Origin: Rhyacichthys aspro | Taxonomy: Eukaryota > Chordata > Actinopteri > Gobiiformes > Rhyacichthyidae | DNA length: 64,000 bases | Assembly: GCA_036850595.1 (NCBI GenBank) | Contig: CM072166.1 | Coordinates: 17,254,758-17,318,757 of the forward strand | Direction: 5' to 3' | In this document: piece by piece, positions 24,701-37,300 of the stretch | How the letters are laid out: every line of letters begins with the position of its first letter | How positions within the stretch are numbered: the first letter of the stretch is position 1 | The notes under the pieces: model-generated | Told to the model about the DNA's origin: nothing | Seen by the model: only the letters and a program-made list of their open reading frames with translations | Database searches by the model: none | Position numbers and translations under genes: made by a program

Positions 24701-25286
24701 CAGCCCTCCAACTGTTACTCACACTCGATAAATTATATTTGTGTCATATCTCTGCATTCCCACAGTCCCCTAAGACTGATAATCATTTGCCAACAAAGTA
24801 CAGTGTCCCTACAAAAATTCATTTCCTGCCATGTTTCCCATCTAAAAGGCAGATAAAGTGAGTGACTGATTGTCCGTCACATGCCTCGTGGCTACATCTG
24901 GAGTAGACAAATGGTAAATTCAGGGAGAAATATCAGCGGCTGCCGAGTGGACGGAGGAATAGAGCAACAGAACATTGATTGTCCCGGTGACAACGAAGCG
25001 TCCCGACAGAGCAGAATGACAGTATTGTGTGGCGTTTTCAGGGTGTGGGCACTTGGAGCAGACCGGCATTATCTGGATTCTATATGGGACAGTTCCTCCC
25101 ACTCCAGACCCCTCTGCGGGCTGATATAAACATGGAGGTTTTAGACGGAAGGAAGAGCACAGATACAGTTTCAGACTTGTCTACTTTACTTATAGTTTCA
25201 TAAAAAAAAGTGAACATGATGTGTTCCAGTTGTTGGCTTCATTAAACCAGGAACTTCAGCGTGTAGTTACTGGGACGGTTTATGAA

Positions 25287-25329
<43 letters not shown>

Positions 25330-25360
25330 CGCGGCGCCCCCCCCCGCCCCCCCCCCCCCC

Positions 25361-25395
<35 letters not shown>

Positions 25396-28300
25396 ACCCC
25401 AGGGGGGGGGGTTTCCCCCCCCCCCCGCAGCAAACCCCGCGGGCCCCAAACCCCCCTTTTTGCCCAAACCCACAACAGAAGCAAAAGAACAATTCCCAAA
25501 AGTTTTCCACCCATTTTTGGGCGGAGCCCCCGGGGGCCCTTTTCCTGCAGCATTTACAACAGAAAGTGCAAGTACCAATACTAAACTTTAAATTCCATTC
25601 TTTCTAAACTTTAAAGTCCATGCTGTTTCATCTTTAAATTCAGAAAGCTGATGCTGTTTCCTTCACTAGGCATCAACCTGCTGGTTTCACATTAGCCATA
25701 AAAATGTCATTAACAATCATTACTTTTGTTAAACAGCAGTGTGGCCATTTTACAGCTTCTCAGAGTAATCTTACTTACACTTGTTGTTTGTGCATTGCTG
25801 CAAGTTTATGGGGTATGCCTTTTATATACTATAACCAATAAAGTTAGTATAGCTTTTTTTTTCATTTTAGAGTGATGGAAATGAGAAAATATGAGTAAAC
25901 ACACAAGCCCTCGGCAACATTTAGTACAGTATGTACAGTATAGGGATTGTTTTGGTGGTGTTAATTATGCACAAAAGACAAAAGCAATACAAGTTTGTTC
26001 AAAAGCCAGTGTAAAACTAGATGTAACTTTTCCTTATTGATGAGCACTAGATGAGAGTAAATATTTGTTTACATTTTATGCCTTTAAACTAATAAATGTA
26101 ATGGAAATGCAGTTTTAGATAAGCCTTAGGATTCTTTTCCTGGGGAGGCAATATTTCCTTTGTCACCATGGAGTTTCCTTATGGAATGTGTTAATAAAGA
26201 TGAGTTTTATAATACTGCCCCTTGTCTGTGCTGTGTCTCTGTGGGCTTCTTCTTCTTTTTAACATTCCCTGATACTGAGTCTGCTCTGGGACAAAAAGCT
26301 GCTCTCAGCTGGAAGCCCCTGAGCTGTCACTCTGAACAAAACTCCACTCACCTCAAGCTCCTGCAGCACCACCATCAGGGATTCTACTCATTAGTAAAGT
26401 TCATTTTCCACTGGGTTTTCCAAAACATTATGCGCAATAATCTAGTATAACTCATTTTACATTGTTTCCCATAAACTGTCTCTTGCTTTTCCAGGTTTTC
26501 CAGGATGCAGCGTGAACCATGATAAATTCCCAGCCTCCCTTTAACACTGGTAGTACTCAGTGCTCTTATCTGATTGGCTCCCTCTTAACAGTACAGTTCA
26601 TTCCTTTGTCTGCTGTTTGTTAATGGTGTCAGTATGAGATCAAAGCTAACAGTGATTTATATGAATCCATGCTGTTTTAAAGCCTCACTGACAGCCCCAG
26701 TGCACCAGACTCACACTGGGTTTGTTCAGCTCACTGTCTGGATCAGCGCTCACTAATCAGTTCAGCGTTAATGTGATTTTCCTTTAGTCAGACTTGAGCA
26801 ACTTTCAAGTTCTTTAAATTAATTAGTATTCATTATTTAAGCTTTTCTAGCACAGACAAAAACAATCCTTTCAAGCACCACCAATGGAAGCCATAATCTT
26901 TTTTTTTTCTTCATCTAATCACTCCTTTTGCTCAGGGGAAGCTATCAAGTCATGTGACTGTAGGTAAGTCCATTAAGACGTCTGTGGTTGTTCAGTAGCA
27001 GAGTTCAGTAGGAAGCAGACACACACTTTTTTTTTAAAGAACAGCAATAGTTCTCCATCTTACTTTAAGCTTATATGGGTTTTGTATGTTTTCCACCACC
27101 ACATTTATCACATTTACCAAATAAACGGTGAAAGAATGAGTGACACTATCTCATTTTCGGCCTGCATTTGCTCAAAGTGTGTGTGTTGTGGAAATCCCGG
27201 GAGATTACACTGTTGTGCTTTTTAGACTTTTCAGAGTTGCTTCACACCTTCCCTGACAGGTTTTTCCCCCACTCACCCTTCCTCCTGACTCGCCAAAGGG
27301 ATCTGCGAGAGCTTGGAGAGATTCTTGGCGTATTCTTCCTCTATCTTTATCCTAAAAGGGAAGTAGAGAAGAGCATAACCACACAGCTTTTACACAATCA
27401 TTTCCTGTTAAGCAAGGCAGTGATGCACATGAATGAGCAGAAACAGGAAGTGTTTAACCCTTAGGGGTCCCTTCATTTTTTGCTCCACCTGAGTCCCTTT
27501 GACAGAAATAAAAATATTATGTACCAACATATTTTTTCCATTTTTTTTGAATGCCATCATCAACATATTTATGAAATTCCTCATCATACTTGACAAACAT
27601 TTATGAATTTTTTAACCCCTTAAATGCCAGTTTTAGCGATTAAAGTCTCAAAAGGTTCATTTTTTTCAATCCCATATGCCGTAGCCTGGGAGTGTCAAAA
27701 ATTTGTAGCAACACTGATTCTGATCATTCTGATATTTTGTGTAATCGTTTTTAAGTAATTTGCTCCACCTGAGTACCTTGGACATCTTTTAAACATTGTC
27801 ATGTAAAAATATTATTAAAATTATCACATATTTTTTCTTTTTTTTTTCTTTTTTTTTTTTTAATGAATGCCGTTATTAACTTCAGTCCTCACCATACATA
27901 ACAAACATTGATTCTGATTCTGATTTTTTTTTTTTTTTTGTAAAGTCACAAATGTTTTTTAAGGGTTGCCATGGAAACATTAAGGGATTTCAACACCAGA
28001 GAATGCAAAAAATTAAAAACAGAAGTCACACTGCAATGGTACAATATTGAAAAAATGCATTTTGAAGGGACACAGGTGAAGCATTTTAGGAAAGACTTAA
28101 ATAATGAAAAATGAAAATCCACCCCAAAATACACAACCTGGCCAAATGTCATGTCATTTGCATCAGCACAGTCAAAGTTATGCAAAAATAAAATTCCAAA
28201 ACACAAATAAATGTCCAGGGACAGGAGGGTTAATGACAACAGTGTGGTTTTCGTGGTAACCACTTAACACAAACACACACAAACACTGATACCTTTCTCG

Positions 28301-31300
28301 TATGAACTCGGCCATCTCTTTCTGTATCTGCTTCCCCTTCAGCTGTTTCTGTAGCAAAACCTCAAAGCCTGTGACGAGGCCGTTGCTCTGGGGATCCTTT
28401 CTATCGGCCTGCCACACAAACACAACAACAAACCTGAGCCACAAACAAGAGAGCGTCACAACTGGACAAAGTGAACACCTGCTGTGGGCTTCCATGAAGA
28501 CAGAGAACAGCGTGATAGGATAAAAGCACAATGAACATTTCATTTATATATAGGACACAATGTACTTAGGAGCATCATAACTGTGTTCTGTGGTAAGACA
28601 ATTTTTATGTTAGATGCATGAAAACAGGTTGTTCATACTGAAAGAACTTCAAGATAGCACTTTATATTACATAGAAGATAACATAATGATAATGAATGAT
28701 AACTTTAATGATTAGAAAGTTATTTCCATATAAATCGCTAAGACTTTATGGCATTTTATGACCATGTAGCATAGTGCTCATCATCATCCTTTGAGGGCTG
28801 TGGGAGGCTGGACAACTGCAGGGCTAACACTTAGAGTTGACGTTTGGTTCAATTAAATCAAATGCTGGTGCTATTGTTCTGTTTGTGTACTTCACTTAGA
28901 GTGTTATATGTCAACACATTTTACCCAAAGAGCAAAGTTTCCGTTGTAGTTTGCATGTTTCATTTCACAAGGACAGAGTTCTTGTTCCACTAAACTTTTC
29001 CGTGTAAGCTGTGAAGATGGCGTTCACAGTTAGAACAATGATGCAACAGCTGCATCTTGGGCAGCTATTGGCTGAGGCTAAAAACAGAATCAAAGAACAA
29101 TGACAGAATTAAAGCTCCACTACCTGATTTTCTTCATGTCATCCCTGTCTCTGATTCCACTCAAAAAAGCAGCCTAGGGACCTCTCCTGCTTCTCTTTGA
29201 TTAAAAAAATAAAACCAGACTGATTTCTCCCCCACAAAATATTAATACATTTCACCAAACTGAAGTTTAGAGTTTAGTGTTAGCTTATCTTATTTAGCCG
29301 CATTTTACATTGCCTCCCTTTTCTCTGTTTCTCTTTTCTTTTTGGAGCCGTTTCTCTGTGTTAAAAGACATTCAGCGCTAAAAATACACTTAATTGGCAG
29401 TTATTAAACTTCCTGGAAAGTAATGACAAGTCAGTGAAGACCAATTGGAGCTCTCCTTTTTCGAGCGTGTGACTTTGCGATCATATGATTGGCCAAGGTT
29501 TTCCGTTCCTGAATAGACGGAGAGAAAATCCCTTATAATAAACAATAGATGGCATCATGACGTCTGTTTTTTTGTTTTTTTTTAATATCAAGTACAGTCT
29601 TTTAATTGTTTTTGTGCTTCTAAATCTTGTGTACTATTAATATATAGTCAGTGTTGCATGCATAAATCCATAAATAAATAAATCCATGTTTATCAGCACT
29701 GCTCAGGAAAACCCCAGGAATAAACAAGCTGTTAATTAGTTATAGCTCAGCAGTGCTTTCTTCTTCTTGTGTGTAATAAATGCAACGATGGGGTTTACAT
29801 TGCCCCTATTGGCCTTTCAGACATTGTACAGCGTTCTCAACTAAGTGCAGTCCCCTTTGTTTAAATGAAGACCTCTCTAAAGGTGGGTCTTAGTCTGCTT
29901 CTAACTGAACTCTTGTGCAGTTTGATTGAAATGTGAATTGGACTCAAACATTGGACTTAATTGCGGGGGTCAAACATGGGTCACTATGTTTATAAAGGAA
30001 GTGCTTGAGAGGATTTGTTATATTGAGTGAACTTCAAAAGACAAAGAAAGTAAGGATATGTAATTATATACTGGAAAAATGACTGAAAACAATTAGTTAT
30101 TATCGTTTCAGCCCAGGCTTTTGGCATCTCCCAGCTGATTGTTCTGACTTCATGGCCCATAACTGTGTTCTGGCCGCTCTCATGATTTCCAGAAACACTT
30201 ACTTAAAACCCAACATGTGCCTCTGGAGTGATGACTGGGCTAAAAATAAAAGAGAACTTGTGCTACTTCATGCTAGTCAAAAATAGTATAGAAATAACAT
30301 TGCTTTGTGTGTGTGAGAGTCTTTTTTTGTATTCTCAGTTCAATGTGCTCCTGTCTCACAGCAAGAAGTTCATGGGTTGCATGCATGTACAGTCAGTTCT
30401 ACGACTGCCTGGCCATTGTCCAGGATGTAACCCGCCTCAGGCCCAAGGTGGTTGGGATAGGCTCCAGTCAACCTCAACCAGCAGCAGGACTAAGCGGTAG
30501 AAGATGAATCAAAGCTGTGTGTACTAAAGTAATTTAAAACAGTCATGCTTATTTCTTTTCAGGCTTTACAGCTTGCTTTCATTTATCTACTTTGTACTCT
30601 TAACAAGCGCAAACAGAAAACTGGTTCATTAAGAAAAGTCTGTTCAGAAGCTCACCCGACCGAACCGAAGTCAGGTTCAAACTAAATGGGACGTAAAGGA
30701 AAAACAGAGATTGTTCAACCACTGTAAGATTTTTTGTTTAAGCTCAAAGTTCTTAAGTTATATAAGGGTATTATCTTTTTGGCTGTGTAATATCAGTTAA
30801 AGCAAAGAGTATAATATTATTTCACGTATACACTTGCTCGATTAGGGACCTAATGTAATGTCATCACATGCCGGAGCACATGTTTTTTTCGTTTAACGCC
30901 TCAAACAAACTTACATTTATCAAAAACTGGAATCTGGAACTCATGGCTTTATTTCAAACTTAAAGGAAGCACCAGTAACACAACACTTACTTAAATGTAC
31001 TTTAATTAATTAATTCAGTTTGTGTCAGAAACCATATTGTATATTCCTGGCTCTGTGTCACCTTTAACAGCAGTACAGTACAGCAGAGGTTTGTCAGAGA
31101 CACACCTGATGGACCCTGCACTCATCCGCTTACATCTAATGGATTATCTGCTGGACACATCTCAGCGTGAAGCTCAGATGAAGATGGAGTCACTTTCAAA
31201 GATGAAAAGGAACAGTGTTTTTGTCCCTATGGACCCTTGGGATGTCCAGGGTTTACTTTAGGAGCAGAAAGATTGGTGTTTTTACATTCTATTTATATTC

Positions 31301-34300
31301 AATGTGCAAACAGTGACTGCAAAAACTGATTTCTTCAACACGACGGTGACTAACAAAGATTTTGTTCAGGATACCTTTATTTACATTGTGAGCATTAATG
31401 CTCAAATGTGTAAGAACAGCCTGAACAGTGTCGTTTAGTTAAGGGTGTTTCACTGTAGTTTGTGTCGAAACAGAAACAAAAAATCTATACAGTGGCTATT
31501 GTGTATTAATTTAAGATTTAAAGATTAAAGAGAAGGTTAAAAATATGAATAGGATTGGAAATGGCAGTATGTAAACTTTAAAGACGATAACTATGTGCGT
31601 TAATGTGCAAGATAGGTGTGTAACATTAGAGAGTGCAACAGTGAGTATCGAACGGTTGAACAAACATGTTCACAATGTGCCATAGAAACTAATATTTAAA
31701 AAAAAAAAAAGTTTGTATTGAAGCTAAAGAGGTGAAAGAGATCTTTGCCTCCTGTCACATTGGAGACAAAATACACTTATTGTGTTCATCTCTCTTCTTT
31801 TTTACATTTATTGACCCACACGCCTTAAAAAGCTTTACACATCTTTCTGCTGTAGTGACTAGATAATATCTGAGTTTAGGTTTATGTTGTTTCTTTTCTT
31901 ATTTGGTGCTTCATGACGCTTTTTCCTGTCACTATGGCGGATGGAACTCACTGAGTCACATGACATGCAGAGCTCTATAACTATGAGATGGAGCTGTTGT
32001 TTTATTCTCATGTGACACCAAGAATGGAAAAAAAAACACATAGGTGCCCATTTGTAAACAGAAGGAGGATTATAGAAGAATGACTATTTCTGTTACCAAA
32101 CAAAATGTTAAGTCTCCTTTGTTTACTGTGAATATTTTCTTCTATATTGAATTTGCTGGTGCACGTGTCGGGCTGGTATGATGTCAGATTATTAACAGAG
32201 CTGAGTCACTTAGCAGCACTCGGCCCACACACCGAGAGCAGGAAACACAAACCACATTGGAGTTTGGGGCTGTTAAAAAACACTGACAGTTTATCAAACA
32301 CGAACTGTAGGTGTGATAGATTGTTAGTCTCCAATCCTGCGATAACTGTATCAGATTTGACTCACGTCCTGAGGTGGACTTACCCAGAAGAAGTCGCAGT
32401 AGCTCCACTCGTTGGGTTTGAGCAGCTGTTGCTCCGGCATGCAGGCGGGCAACGGGAAGGTCACACAGTTAATCTGAGAGACACAATCAGAACATATTTA
32501 CACACCTGAGCTGCCACTGTGCAGGACATTATCAACGCTCTGTCTCTTCCGACACATTCACTGCACGCTTTGTCATTAAGGCTCTGTAGAAAACTATAAA
32601 GCTGATAAGTATGTCATGCGATTTCACTGGTTTTAAACGTGAAATAAAACGCTGATTTACAATTATTTACATTCATTTTTACCTACAATCTACATACCAC
32701 TGTACTTCCTCGTCTATGAACAAACATTTACACTGGATAGAAAGACAAACCTTAACAGTAGTCCAAAGGGGTTCAACCATAAGTCAGATTAGAAAAAGAG
32801 TTAACCTTAATCTTGTTAGAGCGAAAAAAGAGAGTAAAGAAAAACAAGTAAAATATCTTTTAAAAGACAAATATACTGTGTACTTATTTGTACAGCTAAT
32901 CATCAAATAGATTTATGTGACTTTCAATACCAAGATGAAATAGTTAAATTGAAGAAAAATGGCTGTAATTGAGGATTTAACCTGACAATCAGTTCCTATC
33001 ACACTGCTTCTAGTAATTCAGGAAAAAAGGACTGATTTGGGTTCATCACAATGATAGAAGTTGGATTGACATGTTATAGTTTTCTTACATTTGTACAAAG
33101 TTTTAATCTTCTGTTTGGATTGCAGTCTGCTAGTATTTCTGTTACCTGTGCATCACCCACTCACCGTGACAGTAGTCTCCCTGCTTGGTTTCCTACTGGG
33201 TGACGTAGATCCAGGGTTCTGCTGAGAGAAGAAAGACGTTCTGTTAAAACCTCCGTCTTCAGCGCCAGACATGACCGCACTAACGTCTACATTTACAAAC
33301 ACTCAAAACACTCAAATCCTGCTGTGATTCCCAGCACTGACTGCCTCATACTGGAGCTACCAGTGTGACTGCTGCAGGTGTGTCTGTGTGCAGAATATAC
33401 GGACTACAGAGACGAAAGCAAAGAGAAATGGTTCCCTGCCCCTTTAAGAGTGTGGATATGTGTGTTCCAGTGATGACTTATGAGAACAAATCTGTGTTTA
33501 CTGTTCAAATTATGGCTTTAGATGTCACTCATGACTTAAAGTGTCTGACATTTCACAAATCTAGGATATCTTTGTGAGGTGATGTAATACCTGACTGTTC
33601 CTCTGTGTCAAAGCAAAATATGGTCTGTAATATGAGGATCACAGTAGAGATTCTGGCAGCCAAACAGACAATGCATAGTTTTGACTTTAACAAAGGAACT
33701 CAGTAATAGTTAAAACAGATTATGGGATGATTCACCTTCAAACACAAGGTCAGAACAACATTTAACCCTGATTCCTTGTTCTATTTACACTGCTTACTGG
33801 GCTGCTTACATGGCTCCAAAATGCAAATGAAAGCCTATGGTGTATTAAATATAATCTGTGTTAAAAACATGTCTTCCAGGTCAGTTGAACACCACTGCAG
33901 GGATTACACTGAAGTAATGTCAGACTTTTAAACCTGGTGTTTCCTAGTTTTTCACAAATACATGAGAATCCATCTTGAATTGTATGACCTGCTTGTGATT
34001 TGAACAGGTTGTGGCAGTAGTGACAATCTGGGCATGTTTTAGGTTGATGATATAGAGACTGTTTTACCATTACTAAGCTAAACGACATCCTGCTCTGATT
34101 GGATAAAACTGACATTACTCATAGATTTTAAAGCCAATCACGGACCAGGTATTCAAACACTTTCTATGGAAGCCTTCCAGATGGTACTGTATGTGACAGT
34201 GACACTGATGCCAGAGTGTGGATCAAGACATTTATTCAAAACAAAAATGTTGCCAGTGCTGCATTTTTTTTCCCCCTCTGGGCAGCTGTATAAACAAGAA

Positions 34301-37300
34301 ACAGGAAGTAATGGTTTCGTCCGCTAGATTCTATAGAGCTTTACATGTCAATTTTTTTAAGACACAAAGAGTGTTATTTTAAGATAATACACTCTGGATA
34401 ACATAGTTGTCAGTTGGGTTCAACCATATACCACAACATATTACACCTTTAAAAAAGATTATATAAAAGTAAAAAACAGTGATTGGATGATTCCAGTGAG
34501 TGTGCTGGGTGAAAGTAAGAGGGGACATGAGGACACAGAGTGAGTGAGTGGTGGGTGGATTGGAGATAACTGCCTGGTTAATTATGATCCAGGGAACAGA
34601 TACTGTAGGAGGGATTAATCTGCTCAAAGTGCCATCAGCCTCCACCTTAATAATGAACAACGAGAGGACGGAGGATTAGATCACAGCCTCCGTCATTAGT
34701 TTATCATTATCCTCATTATTTTACCGTAAACAGCCTGCTCTGATCCATGATGCAGTGCAGTGGAGTTTTGTAAAGGCTTTGTGTCGAGCAGGTTTTATGA
34801 GCTGCTGTAAAAACTTTACTGTTTAGCTTCAGTCTGGCGGCTCTAATCAGCACTGTTCCAGTCGCAGTAAATGTTTTCACAACAGAGACTACCTGTGCTA
34901 AACCAGTCTGCAGCAGGCACACAGGCATTAAAATGGATTTACAACTTTATGTGGTATTTTTTTGTTACTTACAAACATTCAGATACAACTTTTTATACAT
35001 TTGTGTGGGAAATACGTTTCACTGCTTTATCATTACAGTTCTTTTCGAAACCACTGAAACTTTCCTGCAAAATCTATACAATGCAAATTAAATCCATGTA
35101 CAGTGTCTCATAATTTATAGCACATACGCATCATATCACTTATTACCACTAGATGGAGTCATGAGTTACTGCAATGCTCAGTTCTAGTCCTCTTAAGTCT
35201 GTCTCCATTGGGATGTTCCTTGTCCTTAGAACATCTTGATATTGGTGTGATGCTTACTGGGTTGATGCTTAGAGATAAACATTGCCACAAAGTCTTGCCA
35301 TATGGGGATGGTAATGTCTAAAGATGCACCATTTTTACAGATGCAAATACAGATCTGGATGGTGATATCTGCTACCGTTTTGTGAAACAGTCCAACAATT
35401 GCTTAGCATATGTTATAACCTACTGTGGTGTAAAACAAAATGATTTAAATGACTATAGATTTGAGCCCAAACGTACTGATTATTTGATGTCAAAACATAT
35501 ACTTGTCCAGAAGCAGCTCAGCATTCAGTTTTTCCCGCAGACGTACAGTATGTCTATGGTAGAGGACCTAGTTGTATATACAATAGTCAATGCATGTAGA
35601 TGTAGACTTCTATAAAGTCAGTGAAGCCATTCATACAAGTCCATATTCATACAAACTTTAGTAGCTTTAGTTGAGTCAGTTTTACCTGTGGCTCTGTGCT
35701 GCTCTTCCGACCCGGACTGTTGTGGGGGTGCTCCACATGATGCAAGGGGCTCCCACCAGAGTGAAAGCCATTCACTGAACACACAAAGAAACACATTTCA
35801 TTTGATTTTTTTTTTTTTTTGCACCTGTGGGGTTTGCAATTTCAATTATCCAGTAAACATACATTTCACAAAAACAACTGTCCTGTCATATGTCAGGTCT
35901 GTTTTACTGCACTAAAAGTTTTTGAACATCTGTGGCATACAAAAAATTGCATTTACTTTATATTCATGTGATAAGTTGATGAAAAAGTCTATTATGTCAT
36001 TTTTAACATTTTTCTAGTTTGGCAACAAAAATGTACACTTATTACTTAATTGCCCAAAATATGTGAATTACTTAATATCTTCCGAAAACAAAAATTTAGT
36101 GCATACTGCATTTTAACCCATATTACCACAATATAGACCTTATAGGAGTGCTTGTATGTATCAAGTGTTGCAAACCTTAAGGGCACAAGTCAAATTTTTG
36201 GGTGTAAGTGATGAATTCTTTTGACTGCCACAAAAATCACATATTACTATTTGTATATTATTAAGATTTATTGATGAAAAAACATGCCTCAAGTGCTGTT
36301 TTATTTGGGGAATGGCATTTTCCAGTGTTTTCCAGCATTAGCTTGATTATTGTGAAAGAATATCCTTCAATAGCCCCATTAAAGCTTGCCAGATTGTTTC
36401 GGTCTGCTCCTCCAAACTGACAATTATTTACTGAAGGGAACTAGTTACGTATCTCTAAAGAGTCCACTGGAGCACTATGGTATAGGTCTAGCCATTATGG
36501 GTAAGTTTCTGTAACCAAAGAGGTGCCTCGTCCAGGAGTCCCAGGTGTGTGTCTGCTGTCGAATAGGTGGAGCTAATAACTGTTGTGTTGTGATTGGACG
36601 ATAGATAATCCCTTTTCTCAACGAAAAATGAGAAGCAAAAGGAAAAACAATGGAAATGTTTTTGTTTTTTTTCCAAATGAAAAATTATTAAAGAGGCTGA
36701 TTGGGCTTATGATCTACATATACAGTAGATGAGATAAGCTGCTCTAGGCCTAGACGCTGGGGGAAGTATGACACACTGAGCTTCTATCCTCTGGCTCCGT
36801 CCTCACTCTCACTACAATTCAGTTTACATTTCTGCTTAGTTCTTTGCTATTCACACATTGTCCCTCTGTCCCAGTCTCCTCTGGGGGAGTGGATACTGTT
36901 GCAGATGTCCTGCTGCTGTTAGACGTCCCAGTGATGACTGGACCTTATCTGTGCCCCATGTGTGATCCTGTCCCAACCCATGGACCCCTCCTGACCCCAG
37001 TTCCTCTCACTCAGATGAACTGTTCCTGCTGAAATTATCATGAACTATGTCCATAAACATTTTTCATTTATTTGTACAATTAATGGACTATTTGTCAGCA
37101 ACCATCCTGGACACATCTATTGCTCGGGCCTGTCCGTCTTATTAATCCTGTTTGCATATTTTCTATCTTTTGTTTTTGTTTAGCCCTTAGTGGCAATTAT
37201 TGTTGTGATACTGGGCTATATAAATAAATTTGAATTGAGTAAAAGAAAAAAGTCTAATAATTACTGTAGCTACAGCTGTACCTCCAGCCTCTCTCATCAC

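Larger units (their letters stand above)
20312..27276 (-). other. gas7: gas7 intron (7.0 kb)
   Basis: It contains hAT-MITE-like terminal sequences at 20588-20660 and 22395-22450, a very AT-rich block at about 21180-21780, and a homopolymer artefact at 25288-25545. Elsewhere I see no gene or recognisable repeat. Confidence 0.75.

Noticed and set aside
25221..25607. Several poly-Gly and poly-Pro open frames on both strands
   Set aside because: They are translations of the poly-G/poly-C artefact and have no biological support.
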